DNA of 64,000 bases from Actinoplanes sp. L3-i22 (GTDB taxonomy: Bacteria; Actinomycetota; Actinomycetes; Mycobacteriales; Micromonosporaceae), in NCBI RefSeq assembly GCF_019704555.1, contig NZ_AP024745.1, positions 7,510,501 to 7,574,500 on the forward strand, read 5' to 3'. Every line of letters begins with the position of its first letter. Position 1 is the first letter of the stretch. Below the pieces are notes generated by a model. It worked only from the letters and a program-made list of their open reading frames with translations, was not told where the DNA came from and did not search any database. Shown piece after piece: positions 26,491 through 35,612 of the stretch. The position numbers and the translations under genes are program-made.

Positions 26491-28739
26491 CAGGACACCT
26501 TCCGGTTGAGCTGGGTCTGTTCGGTCTCGGCCAACGCGGCCAGCCGGTCCGCGAACGCGCGGCAGAACTGGCGTAGCTGGTCGTCCACGGTCACCGGGGT
26601 GACGGCCAGGCCGCGCAGCAGCAGCGCCCGGGTCGAGGTCAGCACGTCGTCCCCGGTGTCGGTGAGCAGGCCCTGCGCCGCGGTCGCCGCCGCATTCGGG
26701 TCGCCGCTGAACCGGCCACGGTAGAACAGGCTGTACCGGACGCCGCGGTCGGCCGCGCGCAGATGAGCCCCCAGCGCGCCGCCGGAGCGCAGCGCCGCCG
26801 CGGCCAGGTACGCGTCCACGTCCGCGACCAGCCCCGCCAGATCCAGGGCCGACGGTGCCCCGGCGGCCAGGTTCGCCGCGCAGTAGTCCCGGGCCGCGGT
26901 GTCCGGCGCGGTGAACCGCCAGCCGCCGTAGAACGCGATCAGGTCACCACCCCACCCCGCGAGATCCCCGCGATCGCGCAGCGCACCCAGCGCGGCCGCG
27001 CCGAACCGGCTCACGTCCACGTCCACACCGGCGACCGGGTCCCGGTAGGTGCGGACGCGCGCCAGACCGGAACCGTCCACGTACGCGACGAAGGCTCCGT
27101 CCGTACCCCCGCTGATTTTTCTGGTTTGCCAATAGGCAAGGTATTCCAGGACCCGCTCGCCCGGATCGCCCTGGCCGTAGGCGACCGCCAGCTCCTGCAA
27201 CCGGTCGATCCAGTCGAGGTAGTCGGCGAGCGGCCGGGCGGCGGAACCGAACGCGGGCTCCCCCAGGTCGGTGCCCACCCGCTGCACGCACTTGTCGATC
27301 TCGAGGCCGGCGCTGCCGGTACCGCCGACCCGGATCGTGGAGATCTGGTCGTAGGCCCAGTTGGCCGGCAGCGGATAGGTCACGTTGCCGGTCCAGCCGG
27401 AGGTGATGCCGCTGACGAAGCTCCACCGGGTGAACGCCTCGGCGGCCAGCCGGCTGCAGACGTTGCGGGCGCCGTAGACGCCGTGGGCGTAACGGCTGCC
27501 GCGCTGGCGCAGTCCGGAGTCGACGCCGAGGAAGTACGGGATGACGCGCTGGGTCACCTCGGTGTCGGTCGCGTCGTAGTCGACCGCGAAGTAGACGACC
27601 GCCCCCGCGTCGATGCCGTGCCCCAGCGCCGTGTCGTGGGCGGTGAGCGCGTCCGCGTAGCCCTGGGCCCAGGTGAAGTAGCCGGCCGAGTCCGCATACG
27701 TCTGGTAGATCGGGAACAGGCTCAGCCCGTTCGCGGCCATCGTGGCCAGCTCGCCCGGCTTGATCTTCTTGTCCAGGCTGGTGCCCTCGACGTTGGTCAG
27801 ATAGCGGCCGATGGTCCGGTAGCCGGCCGCCCGCAGCGACTGGGCGCGGGCCGCGGTGACCTCGTCGATGGTGTCCGCGGCCGTCCCCGGGCGGGCCTGG
27901 TCACCGGTGCTGATCAGCAGCGACGCCCAGGTCGGGAAGTCGCCCTCGCCGGTCACGGTGAGCTGGCAGAACGTCTGCAGCGCGCGGGCGCCGGCGGCCA
28001 GCGTGTCGTCGAAGTCGGCGGTGAAGACCTGCGCGGCCGGGTAGTGGCTGAGCGCCGCCGCGAACAACCGCACCCACGGGCCGGACGAGCCCGGCTTGAT
28101 CAGGCCCTTCGCCTTGAGCCCGGCCTGGGTCAGCGGGCCGAAGTTGCCGTTGGCCTGGGCGTCGGTCAGGCCGCCCTCGTACTGCACGGCGAAGATCAGG
28201 GCGGTGAGCAGCTCGCGGGAGCGCCGGCCGTCGCAGGCCAGCACGACGAACGCCGACCGGTTCAGGTAGCGGCCGTTGAGCCACTGCTGCGCGGCCCGCA
28301 GCTGCGGGGATCCGCCGGCGGCCAGGGTGTAGCCGTCGGTGCTGAGCACCGCCTTGCAGACCTTCGGGAGGACGGTGCCGTCGATCCGCTCGGCGAGGCC
28401 GGCGTCGGTCATCAGGGCGGCGACCGGGCCGGCCGGCGCCGTACCGAAGCTGCCGGAATAGCCCTTGCAGACCAGGCCGCCCTGGACGATCTTGACCAGG
28501 TTCTGGTTGGTCTCGGCCGGGCCGATCGGGCCGTGCGCGGTCAGCGCCGCCAGCGTGGCCGGGCCGAAGTTGTCGGAGAGCGCCGTGATCCCCAGTTCGT
28601 GCTGCAACCCCCGGGTCAGCGCGGACATGGTCAGCCGGCCCGGGCTGCCGTCCTCGTCGATCGGCTCGTACCCGGAGACCCCGGTGTACGTGGCGTTGAC
28701 CCACTGCTGCACTGCCAATACCGCGGCATCCATCGGCAC
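26490..28739 (-). CDS. DUF1906 (glycoside-hydrolase-like) protein with peptidoglycan-binding-like repeats
   Basis: The 749-residue protein starts with two to three repeats resembling peptidoglycan-binding domains (VQQWVNATYTG..., QQWLNGRYLNRSAF..., NFGPLTQAGLKAKGL) up to about 285. A DUF1906/Rv2525c-like glycoside-hydrolase domain follows at about 290-480: RAAGYRTIGRYLTN, LSLFPIYQTYADS, AVVYFAVDYDATD and GVYGARNVC. The C-terminal 270 residues are unrecognised. No signal peptide is visible, which is odd for a cell-wall enzyme. Its stop codon overlaps the start of the Tat-exported M15-like gene. The pair probably acts on or senses cell-wall polymer, but this is inference. Confidence 0.8.
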   Translation of the reverse strand: MPMDAAVLAVQQWVNATYTGVSGYEPIDEDGSPGRLTMSALTRGLQHELGITALSDNFGPATLAALTAHGPIGPAETNQNLVKIVQGGLVCKGYSGSFGTAPAGPVAALMTDAGLAERIDGTVLPKVCKAVLSTDGYTLAAGGSPQLRAAQQWLNGRYLNRSAFVVLACDGRRSRELLTALIFAVQYEGGLTDAQANGNFGPLTQAGLKAKGLIKPGSSGPWVRLFAAALSHYPAAQVFTADFDDTLAAGARALQTFCQLTVTGEGDFPTWASLLISTGDQARPGTAADTIDEVTAARAQSLRAAGYRTIGRYLTNVEGTSLDKKIKPGELATMAANGLSLFPIYQTYADSAGYFTWAQGYADALTAHDTALGHGIDAGAVVYFAVDYDATDTEVTQRVIPYFLGVDSGLRQRGSRYAHGVYGARNVCSRLAAEAFTRWSFVSGITSGWTGNVTYPLPANWAYDQISTIRVGGTGSAGLEIDKCVQRVGTDLGEPAFGSAARPLADYLDWIDRLQELAVAYGQGDPGERVLEYLAYWQTRKISGGTDGAFVAYVDGSGLARVRTYRDPVAGVDVDVSRFGAAALGALRDRGDLAGWGGDLIAFYGGWRFTAPDTAARDYCAANLAAGAPSALDLAGLVADVDAYLAAAALRSGGALGAHLRAADRGVRYSLFYRGRFSGDPNAAATAAQGLLTDTGDDVLTSTRALLLRGLAVTPVTVDDQLRQFCRAFADRLAALAETEQTQLNRKVS

Positions 28740-28944
28740 CTCTGCTCCCCCAGCGCCGCGGATTCACGAAGATCGCTGCGCGGCTGGGCGACACCATACC
28801 GGTTTGCCGCAAACCTGGCCGTCTGTGCCACTTGACCGGAGACTCCGTCAATGGCCGGTGGAAAAGTTCCGCACCGAACTTGCCCGGGAACCGCCACCGT
28901 CGTCATCACCCAAACAAGCGCCGGGCGGGTTATTCTTGCCGCAT

Positions 28945-29232
28945 ATGGCTACTTTCCGCAGCGCCTCAGTGCTTCTATCCTCCGACGGCAGCAGGACTCC
29001 CGGCACCGCCGCCCTCTTCGCCGAGCCGTCCCGCAAGGGTGGAGTTCCGCCGTGGGCCGGTGACTTCCGCCCCGCGAACAGCGCCGGCAGCGGCCCCAAG
29101 AACGCGGTCGGCAAGACCTTCACCCTGGAGCTGCCGGACGGCAGCACCGGCAAGGTCGTCGTCCAGAGCCTCAAGCGGGGCAAGGGCGGCGTCGTCCTGG
29201 CGCTGATGGGCGAGGACGCTCCCCCGTTCTGA
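28945..29232 (+). CDS. Small protein of unknown function, possibly leaderless
   Basis: The 95-residue product (MATFRSASVLLSSDGSRTPG ... GEDAPPF) has a disordered first half and a compact beta-rich second half (KTFTLELPDGSTGKVVVQSL, KGGVVLALMGED). I recognise no family. TATTCT at 28931-28936, a good -10 element, stands only 8 bases before the ATG and no ribosome site intervenes, so the mRNA is probably leaderless. It is divergent from the DUF1906 gene. Codon use is normal and the frame is clean. Confidence 0.6.
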   Translation: MATFRSASVLLSSDGSRTPGTAALFAEPSRKGGVPPWAGDFRPANSAGSGPKNAVGKTFTLELPDGSTGKVVVQSLKRGKGGVVLALMGEDAPPF

Positions 29233-29286
29233 TCGTTCCCGGTCACGGGGCGGGCCTTCACCCGCTCCGTGCCGTTTCTCCACCGC

Positions 29287-29979
29287 CTACCCGTCCCGGC
29301 CCTGCCAGGTCGTGATGCACGCCTCGTTGCCCTCCGGGTCGGCGAGCACCCAGAACGCGGGCGCCCGGTCCGCCGACAGCAGGCGGCCGCCCGCGGCCAG
29401 CGCCGCTTCGAGCCGGCCCGGCGCCTCGTCGTGCGGCACGCAGATGTCGAAGTGGATCCGGTTGCGCTGTGGCCGCGGCCGATCCATCTGCTGGAACCAG
29501 AACGCCGGCCCCTCCCCGGCCGGGTCGACGAGCGGGTCCGCGGGCCCGTCCGCGCCCGCCTCGCCGGCATAGCCGAGGACCGCCGCCCAGAACGGCCGGA
29601 TCGCCGGGATGTCCAGCGCGTCGACGGCGATCTCCAGAACCTGGACCGACCGCGACGCGCCGGTGCCGACGCCCGGCTCGGTCCGGAGACCCGCCGCACG
29701 CACGGCGGCCGTGAGCCGGCGGGCGAGATCGACGTCCCGGGCCGTCAACGCCGCCCGATCGAGGGACTGCAGGCTCAGCACGACCTGCTCCGGCCGGAGA
29801 TCGACCCGCAGGTGACCGTCGGCGTCGTCGCCGCAGACCGCGACCGCCCGCGCCGCCACCCCGGCCGCCTCGGCCAGTGATCCCACCCGCACCGACGTGC
29901 GCAGGGTGCCGAGCAGCAGCCGCCACCCCTCGTCACCGACCGCGTCCGAAGCCTCTTGCCGACCCAGGGTTCGCTCCAC
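29287..29979 (-). CDS. Fusion of pterin carbinolamine dehydratase-like and VOC (glyoxalase-like) domains
   Basis: The 230-residue protein has an N-terminal region (about 15-100) like pterin-4a-carbinolamine dehydratase: WRLLLGTLRTSVRVGSLAEA, VDLRPEQVVLSL and ALTARDVDLARRL. The usual HHP active-site triplet is reduced to GHL. The C-terminal VOC domain (about 110-230) has VQVLEIAVDALDIPAIRPFW, QRNRIHFDICVPHDEA and FWVLADPEGNEACI, typical metal-ring enzymes or binding proteins. Such fusions are known in actinobacteria, with no firm function. GTG 29979 gives the start. Longer reading in this frame runs antisense to the pyruvate formate-lyase gene and is not coding. Confidence 0.82.
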   Translation of the reverse strand: MERTLGRQEASDAVGDEGWRLLLGTLRTSVRVGSLAEAAGVAARAVAVCGDDADGHLRVDLRPEQVVLSLQSLDRAALTARDVDLARRLTAAVRAAGLRTEPGVGTGASRSVQVLEIAVDALDIPAIRPFWAAVLGYAGEAGADGPADPLVDPAGEGPAFWFQQMDRPRPQRNRIHFDICVPHDEAPGRLEAALAAGGRLLSADRAPAFWVLADPEGNEACITTWQGRDG

Positions 29980-30020
29980 CCCGACATCCTCGCACCGCTC
30001 CGCGGGCGTGGCGGGGCTCC

Positions 30021-30563
30021 TCACTGGAGGGGGTCGGCGAGGGTGCGCCAGCGGCCGGTCGCGCGGGCCCGCCGGAACCTGGCCCGCCACGACCAGGGCT
30101 GCAGCACGAGCAGGCCGATCGTCAGCGGGATGAGGCCGATGCCGAGGAAGCCTGCCGGCGACCGCCAGGCGTCCCGGTCGCCGAGCCGGTAGGCCTGCGC
30201 CGAACTGCCGGTGTCGAGGGCCGCGATCGTGTCGCCGACCCGGGCGCCCGGCGGGAGTCCATCGGCGAGCTCCAGGCGGTGCCGCACGGTCCGGCCGTCG
30301 GCGCTCCGGAAATCGCCGAACCAGCCGCACCGCTGCCGCGGGGGCTGCCAGCGGTCGCACGACATCGCCTCGGTGAGCGTGAACGTGCCGGTCACGCCAC
30401 CACCGTGGGCGGCCCGCCAGGCCGGCACGAGCATCGTGGCCGAGCCGAGCACGATGACCCCGCTGACGATGACCCAGACGATCATGATGTTCATCAGCCG
30501 CAGCCGCATGTTCGGCCGCCGCCGCGCGGGCTCGACCTCCACCGCCACCATCTCCTTCCACAC
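30021..30563 (-). CDS. Membrane protein with two transmembrane helices
   Basis: This 180-residue protein has a basic N-terminus, one helix at about 22-45 (MNIMIVWVIVSGVIVLGSAT), an extracytoplasmic domain with two Cys (AMSCDRWQPPRQRCGWFGDF), and a second helix near 135-155 (AGFLGIGLIPLTIGLLVL). The tail is Arg-rich and cytoplasmic. Similar small actinobacterial membrane proteins have no assigned role. It is separated by about 41 bases from the VOC-fusion gene on the same strand. The ATG at 30563 is plausible; GTG or ATG codons a few residues later are alternatives. Confidence 0.7.
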   Translation of the reverse strand: MWKEMVAVEVEPARRRPNMRLRLMNIMIVWVIVSGVIVLGSATMLVPAWRAAHGGGVTGTFTLTEAMSCDRWQPPRQRCGWFGDFRSADGRTVRHRLELADGLPPGARVGDTIAALDTGSSAQAYRLGDRDAWRSPAGFLGIGLIPLTIGLLVLQPWSWRARFRRARATGRWRTLADPLQ

Positions 30564-30648
30564 CGGACAACACCATCAAAGACCTTCCCGACGTACGGCG
30601 GAATGGTCTTGAATTTTTGTTTCCGCCGGACCGCGTACCGGGCCGTCC

Positions 30649-30662
30649 GGGACTTCTGGCCC
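30649..30662. promoter_or_regulatory. DosR/OsdR-like box upstream of pyruvate formate-lyase
   Basis: GGGACTTCTGGCCC at 30649-30662 is an imperfect inverted repeat (GGGAC / GGCCC, four of five pairs). It resembles the dormancy-regulator box GGGAC-N4-GNCCC of actinobacterial DosR/DevR proteins. It lies 52 bases before the ATG of the oxygen-sensitive pyruvate formate-lyase. Control by hypoxia would make sense; the identification rests on motif likeness alone. Confidence 0.45.
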
Positions 30663-30714
30663 TGACCGGCGCGTCGTTGCCCCGCCAGGCTGGAGGGAGA
30701 CGCAAGGAGGGGCC

Positions 30715-32955
30715 ATGGCCACCACTTCCCACGACGCCTGGCGAGGATTTCGCGGCGACGGATGGCGCGAGAGCATCGACGTCAGCGGATTCATCCACGA
30801 CAACGTCGACCCCTACGCCGGCGGCCCGGAGTTCCTGACCGGCCCGACCGACCGCACCACCCGGATCTGGGACGGGCTGCGGGACATGTTCGTCGAGGAG
30901 CGCCGGCGCGGCATCTACGACGTGGACGCGCACACCCCGTCGTCGATCACCTCGCACGAGCCGGGCTACCTGGACCGGAACCGGGAGCTGATCGTCGGGC
31001 TGCAGACCAGCGCGCCGCTGCGCCGGGCGATCATGCCGGCCGGCGGGCTGCGGATGGTGCGGAACGGCCTGGCCGCGTACGGCTACAGCCTCGACCCGAC
31101 GGTCCAGACGATCTTCAGCCGGTACCGCAAGACGCACAATGACGGCGTGTTCGACGCCTACCCCGCCGACGTGAAGGCGGCCCGTAGCTCGCACATCATC
31201 ACCGGGCTGCCGGACGCCTACGGCCGCGGCCGGATCATCGGCGACTACCGGCGGGTCGCGCTCTACGGCGTCGACCGGCTCATCGCCGAGCGCCGGGCGG
31301 TCAAGGCGTCGCTCGACGACCGGCTCTCCGGTGAGGCGGTGGTCCGCGACCGGGAGGAGCTCGCCGAGCAGATCCGCGCCCTGGCGGAGTTGCGGTTCAT
31401 GGCCGACCGCTACGGCTACGACATCTCCGGGCCGGCCACCACCGGCCGCGAGGCGATCCAGTGGCTGTACTTCGCCTACCTGGGCGCGACCAAGGAGCAG
31501 AACGGCGCGGCGATGTCGCTCGGGCGGACCGCCAGCTTCGTCGACGTCTACCTGCAGCGCGACCTCGCCGAGGGCACGCTCACCGAGCAGCGGGCGCAGG
31601 AGCTCGTCGACGACTTCGTGATCAAGCTGCGGATCATCCGGTTCCTCCGCACCCCCGAGTACGACCAGCTGTTCTCCGGCGACCCGACCTGGGTGACCGA
31701 GGCGCTGGGCGGCCTCGGCGACGACGGCCGGCCACTGGTGACCCGGACCAGCTTCCGGTACCTGCAGACGCTCTACAACCTCGGCCCGGCGCCCGAGCCG
31801 AACCTGACCGTGCTCTGGTCGCCGGCCCTGCCCGCGGGCTTCAAGCGGTTCTGCGCCCAGGTCTCGCTGGACACCAGCGCCATCCAGTACGAGAACGACG
31901 ACCTGATCCGCCCGGCCTACAGCGACGACACCGCGATCGCGTGCTGCGTCTCGGCCCTGCGGGTGGGCAAGGACATGCAGTTCTTCGGCGCCCGCGCCAA
32001 CCTGGCCAAGGCCCTGCTGTACGCGATCAACGGCGGCCGCGACGAGATGACCGGCGCACAGATCGCCCCGGCCACCGCGGCGATCACCGACGACGTGCTC
32101 GACTACGACACCGTGCTCGACGCGTACGACCGGATGCTGGACTGGCTGGCCGAGACGTACGTCGACGCGCTCAACGTCATCCACTACATGCACGACAAGT
32201 ACGCGTACGAGCGCCTCGAGATGGCCCTGCACGACTACCCGGTGCACCGGTTCCTGGCGACCGGGATCGCCGGCCTGTCGGTGGCCGTCGACAGCCTGTC
32301 CGCGATCCGGCACGCCCAGGTGAAGGTCCTGCGGGACCCGACCGGCCTGGCCGTCGACTACGCGATCGACGGCGAGTTCCCGGCCTTCGGCAACAACGAC
32401 GAGCGCGCCGACGCGATCGCGGTCGACCTGGTCGAGCGGTTCATGGCGAAGATCCGCCGGCAGCCGGCCTACCGCGACGCGGAGCCGAGCCTGTCGGTGC
32501 TGACGATCACCTCGAACGTCGTCTACGGCAAGCACACCGGCAACACCCCGGACGGGCGGCGGGCCGGCGAGCCGTTCGCGCCCGGCGCCAACCCGATGAA
32601 CGGCCGCGACCGGCACGGCCTGGTCGCCGCCGCGCTCTCGGTCGCCAAGCTGCCCTACCGCAGCGCCCGGGACGGGATCTCGCTGACCATCACGGTCACC
32701 CCGGACGGGCTCGGGCACTCCCGCGACGAGCGGATCGGCAACCTGGCCGGCGTGCTCGACGGCTACACCGACGCGGGCGGCTTCCACCTGAACGTCAACG
32801 TCCTCGACCGGGCCACCCTCGAGGACGCGATGGCCCACCCGGAGAAGTATCCGCAGCTCACCATCCGGGTCTCCGGCTACGCGGTGAACTTCGTCAAGCT
32901 GACCGCCGAGCAGCAGCGCGACGTCCTCTCCCGCACGTTCCACGGTTCGCTGTGA
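30715..32955 (+). CDS. pflB: Pyruvate formate-lyase (formate C-acetyltransferase)
   Basis: The 746-residue glycyl-radical enzyme converts pyruvate and CoA to acetyl-CoA and formate without oxygen. The radical-bearing glycine is G721 in RVSGYAVNF near the C-terminus. The catalytic pair is Cys410-Cys411 in [12 protein letters not shown]. Other conserved stretches are [35 protein letters not shown] and [20 protein letters not shown]. Length matches the E. coli enzyme (about 760). GGAGG lies just before the ATG. The stop overlaps the start of its activating enzyme (GTGA), so both are made together. A DosR-like box upstream suggests induction at low oxygen, unusual but sensible for an aerobic actinobacterium. 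Confidence 0.96.
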   Translation: MATTSHDAWRGFRGDGWRESIDVSGFIHDNVDPYAGGPEFLTGPTDRTTRIWDGLRDMFVEERRRGIYDVDAHTPSSITSHEPGYLDRNRELIVGLQTSAPLRRAIMPAGGLRMVRNGLAAYGYSLDPTVQTIFSRYRKTHNDGVFDAYPADVKAARSSHIITGLPDAYGRGRIIGDYRRVALYGVDRLIAERRAVKASLDDRLSGEAVVRDREELAEQIRALAELRFMADRYGYDISGPATTGREAIQWLYFAYLGATKEQNGAAMSLGRTASFVDVYLQRDLAEGTLTEQRAQELVDDFVIKLRIIRFLRTPEYDQLFSGDPTWVTEALGGLGDDGRPLVTRTSFRYLQTLYNLGPAPEPNLTVLWSPALPAGFKRFCAQVSLDTSAIQYENDDLIRPAYSDDTAIACCVSALRVGKDMQFFGARANLAKALLYAINGGRDEMTGAQIAPATAAITDDVLDYDTVLDAYDRMLDWLAETYVDALNVIHYMHDKYAYERLEMALHDYPVHRFLATGIAGLSVAVDSLSAIRHAQVKVLRDPTGLAVDYAIDGEFPAFGNNDERADAIAVDLVERFMAKIRRQPAYRDAEPSLSVLTITSNVVYGKHTGNTPDGRRAGEPFAPGANPMNGRDRHGLVAAALSVAKLPYRSARDGISLTITVTPDGLGHSRDERIGNLAGVLDGYTDAGGFHLNVNVLDRATLEDAMAHPEKYPQLTIRVSGYAVNFVKLTAEQQRDVLSRTFHGSL

Positions 32956-33680
32956 CCGGCTCGGTCCACTCCTTCGACATCTCCACCGGGGTGGACGGGC
33001 CGGGCACCCGGTTCGTCGCGTTCCTGGCCGGCTGCCCGCTGCGCTGCCGGTACTGCCACAGCCCGGACACCTGGCACCGGCGCACCGGCCGGCCCACCAC
33101 GGCCGACGACCTGATCCGGGAGATCGCCCGCTACGAGCGATTCATCAAGGTCGCCGGCGGCGGCGTCACGCTCAGCGGCGGAGAGCCTTTGGAACAACCC
33201 GATTTTGTACGGGAGGTGCTGCGCCGCTGTCACGAGCGGGGCCTGCACACCGCCCTGGACACCAGCGGCTTCCTCGGCGACCGGGCCGACGACGAGCTGC
33301 TGTCGTACACGGATCTGGTGCTGCTCGACATCAAGGCGGGCGACCCGGCGACGTACCGCGAGGTGACCGGAACCGGCCGTCTCGAACCCACCGTGCGGTT
33401 CGCCGAGCGGCTCGCGAAGCGCGGCGTGCCGATCTGGGTCCGCTTCGTGCTGGTCCCCGGCCTGACCGACGCCCCGGCCGAGGTGGACGCGGTCGCCGCG
33501 ATCGCCGCGTCGGTGCCCACCGTCGAACGCGTCGAGGTCCTGCCGTTCCACCGCCTCGGCGCCGCGAAGTACACCGCGCTCGGCCTGCCGTTCCCGCTGG
33601 CCGGCACCCCCGCGCCCGGCCCGGAGCTGCTGGACCGGGTCCGCGACCAGTTCCGCGGCCACGGCCTCAGCGTGTACTGA
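32952..33680 (+). CDS. pflA: Pyruvate formate-lyase-activating enzyme (radical SAM)
   Basis: The 242-residue radical SAM protein has the iron-sulfur motif CPLRCRYC with Cys28, Cys32 and Cys35 (CxxxCxxC). [20 protein letters not shown] follows, then [25 protein letters not shown] and [16 protein letters not shown]. It uses S-adenosylmethionine to place the glycyl radical on the lyase encoded just before it. GTG 32952 overlaps the lyase stop by 4 bases. The start is right because the leader [18 protein letters not shown] is the typical activase N-terminus. Confidence 0.95.
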   Translation: MTGSVHSFDISTGVDGPGTRFVAFLAGCPLRCRYCHSPDTWHRRTGRPTTADDLIREIARYERFIKVAGGGVTLSGGEPLEQPDFVREVLRRCHERGLHTALDTSGFLGDRADDELLSYTDLVLLDIKAGDPATYREVTGTGRLEPTVRFAERLAKRGVPIWVRFVLVPGLTDAPAEVDAVAAIAASVPTVERVEVLPFHRLGAAKYTALGLPFPLAGTPAPGPELLDRVRDQFRGHGLSVY

Positions 33681-33712
33681 CCGGTCCCCAGCCTCGTGGC
33701 CGGCGCCTCGCG

Positions 33713-34468
33713 TCACACCGGCCAGGCGGCGGGGTCCTTGTAGTGGTTCGCGACGCCCTTGCGCAGGACCGCACCCAACTGGGGCAAGTGCTCGGTGTCG
33801 GCGGGCAGGTGCAGGCTGTCCAGCAGGGTCAGGGCCGCGGCCGGGTCAAGCCGGCCCGAGACGGCGTGATAGCTGCCGAGCAGGGCGCGGAAAACCGCCG
33901 GACGAAGCTCGGCGACCGTGGCGGCGGCCTGATAGACGTCCCGCTTGTCATCCCAGCCGACCGAGCCCGAGTCTTCCAGGACGTGGCGGGCGCGCAGGTG
34001 CAGCGGGCCGGCGGCCAGCTCGGGCAGGCGGCCGGTCGCTGCGAGGTGGCGCACATCGTCGCCGAGCAGCGCGTCGAAGGCGGTTCTGGCGGTGTGCCCC
34101 CAGAACCAGTAGGTCCTCAAGTGCAGCCGCAGGTGCTCGATCGGCTCCGGGACGGCCATCCGGGCGCGGAAGCCGGCCCAGAAGGCGTCGATGACCGCCG
34201 GGTCGGCGTTGTCGCAGACGTAGGCGTTCAGATGAACCAGCACCTCGAAGGCGCCGGTCAAGTCGAGCAGACCGAGCGCCGTGCGGACACGCCGCACGGC
34301 ATCCAGGCCCTCGTCGAGGGTGATCGCGAACGCGGTGTGAAAGGCCACGTCCTCGCCCGACATCTCCTCCGGGGGCGTGCCGTCCCACCTCCACCGATCG
34401 GGTCCGCTCGGCGTGAAACCGCTGTCGGCCAGATATCGCAAGGCCAGGTCGGCATCCGTCGCACTCAC
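33713..34468 (-). CDS. Hypothetical protein coupled to MmcQ/YjbR gene
   Basis: The 251-residue soluble protein is largely helical and Leu/Ala-rich: DADLALRYLADSGFTP, FHTAFAITLDEGLDAVRRVR, YWFWGHTARTAFDALLGDD and DPAAALTLLDSLHLPADTEH. I recognise no domain. The GTG at 34468 overlaps the TGA of the MmcQ/YjbR gene (GTGA), so the two are translationally coupled and probably cooperate. Reading from further upstream in this frame would only shadow that gene. Confidence 0.7.
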   Translation of the reverse strand: MSATDADLALRYLADSGFTPSGPDRWRWDGTPPEEMSGEDVAFHTAFAITLDEGLDAVRRVRTALGLLDLTGAFEVLVHLNAYVCDNADPAVIDAFWAGFRARMAVPEPIEHLRLHLRTYWFWGHTARTAFDALLGDDVRHLAATGRLPELAAGPLHLRARHVLEDSGSVGWDDKRDVYQAAATVAELRPAVFRALLGSYHAVSGRLDPAAALTLLDSLHLPADTEHLPQLGAVLRKGVANHYKDPAAWPV

Positions 34469-34878
34469 CCGCCGGAGTTGCGAACCCGGGCGGCCAGGAA
34501 CTTCGGGGCCATCTCGCGGTAGCTGTCGGTGACCAGCTCGGCGATCTCGGTCCAATCGGTGTGCTCGCCCAGGATCACCGCGGCGACGTTGTCGCCCCAC
34601 GGCGCGCGGAAGAACGGGAAGCCGCCCGCGGTCAGCCCGAGCAGGTCCTCGAGCGGCGCCCGGAACGTCATCACGGCCGGCATCTCGCCGCCGGTGACAT
34701 GCTCGGCGTAGACCGGGAAACGGTCCGGATCCGGCACGTAGACGTGCGCGACCGTCCGCGCCCGGATCCGCCAGCGGACCCCGATCCAGGCCACTTCCTC
34801 GTACGCCTCGGGCAGCTCGGCGCAGATCGGCCGCAGCCGCCCCAGAATCTCCGGCGGCACGTCTCCAGGACCCGACAT
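34465..34878 (-). CDS. MmcQ/YjbR family protein
   Basis: The 137-residue product shows the MmcQ/YjbR fold (double-wing, CyaY-like): LRPICAELPEAYEEVAWIGV, RWRIRARTVAHVYVPD, MTFRAPLEDLLGLTAGG, FFRAPWGDNVAAVILGEHTD and ELVTDSYREMAPKFLAA. Members are small proteins proposed to bind DNA or act in antibiotic-cluster regulation, with weak functional evidence. It precedes and overlaps the hypothetical gene at 33713-34468. The ATG at 34878 is the natural start. Confidence 0.88.
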   Translation of the reverse strand: MSGPGDVPPEILGRLRPICAELPEAYEEVAWIGVRWRIRARTVAHVYVPDPDRFPVYAEHVTGGEMPAVMTFRAPLEDLLGLTAGGFPFFRAPWGDNVAAVILGEHTDWTEIAELVTDSYREMAPKFLAARVRNSGG

Positions 34879-34904
34879 GCGCCGACAGTAGCGGCTACCG
34901 GCGA

Positions 34905-35561
34905 TCAGGCGCGGAACCGTGCCGTGATGACGGTGCCGGCCGCCTCCGGCAGCGACACCCCCTGCTCGGCGGCGCGCAGCCGCAGCCGCAGGTAGGCGGC
35001 ATCCGTCTCGACCCGGTCGGACGCGGCGATCAGCACCAGGGCGAACTGGATCGTCTCGCGCACCGACAGCGCCTGCAGGAAGCCGGCGACCAGCTCCTCG
35101 CCGCCGGCGTCCAGCGGCTGCAGGCTGTCGTCGTCGCCGGGCCAGCGCAGGTCCGGGTCGTAGACGGCGCAGAGGTCGGCGCTCAGCGGCGCCATCGCGG
35201 CCGGGTCGTGCCCGTACAGGTCGAGGGTCGCGACCGCGGCGCCGCTGCCGGTGAACAGCGGGATCGAGACCGCGCCCAGCCCCATCCGGGCCGCCGTGTC
35301 CCGGAACCCGGGCCAGGTCATCGTCGCGTCGTCGGCGCCGGCGGCGGCGGCCACCCCGCCCTCGATCTCCCCGATCAGCTCGCCGCTCGCGGCGACGAAA
35401 CAGCGGTCGTCGTCGGGCCGCATGGTCACCGCCGCGTAGTCGACCGCCGCCACCCGGTCGGCGGCCAGCTGGGCCAGGTGTCGCAGGCGCTGATCGATGT
35501 CGGGCACGTCGTCCGGGGTCTCGGCGAGCGAGACGATGGCTTCCGTCAATCGGGTAGTCAT
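34905..35561 (-). CDS. GAF-ANTAR domain regulator
   Basis: The 218-residue product has a GAF sensor part (about 20-150: RLRHLAQLAADRVAAVDYAA, GLGAVSIPLFTGSGAAVATL, LDLYGHDPAAM). It ends in an ANTAR-like three-helix tail (about 165-215: VRETIQFALVLIAASDRVET, DAAYLRLRLRAAEQGVSLPE). ANTAR domains bind paired RNA hexaloops and prevent transcription termination, so this is probably a signal-controlled antiterminator. It follows the CHASE3-HAMP histidine kinase gene by 51 bases on the same strand and may be its partner, although it has no receiver domain. Confidence 0.82.
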   Translation of the reverse strand: MTTRLTEAIVSLAETPDDVPDIDQRLRHLAQLAADRVAAVDYAAVTMRPDDDRCFVAASGELIGEIEGGVAAAAGADDATMTWPGFRDTAARMGLGAVSIPLFTGSGAAVATLDLYGHDPAAMAPLSADLCAVYDPDLRWPGDDDSLQPLDAGGEELVAGFLQALSVRETIQFALVLIAASDRVETDAAYLRLRLRAAEQGVSLPEAAGTVITARFRA

Positions 35562-35612
35562 CAGCTGTGTCCCTCCGTGGTCAGGACCTCGACGTACCCC
35601 AGGGGTGATCTT

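Noticed and set aside
29980..32943. Very long minus-strand frame antisense to pyruvate formate-lyase, continuous with the VOC-fusion gene
   Set aside because: High GC keeps the frame open. The sequence is Val/Arg/Gly-rich shadow, and the real gene begins at GTG 29979.
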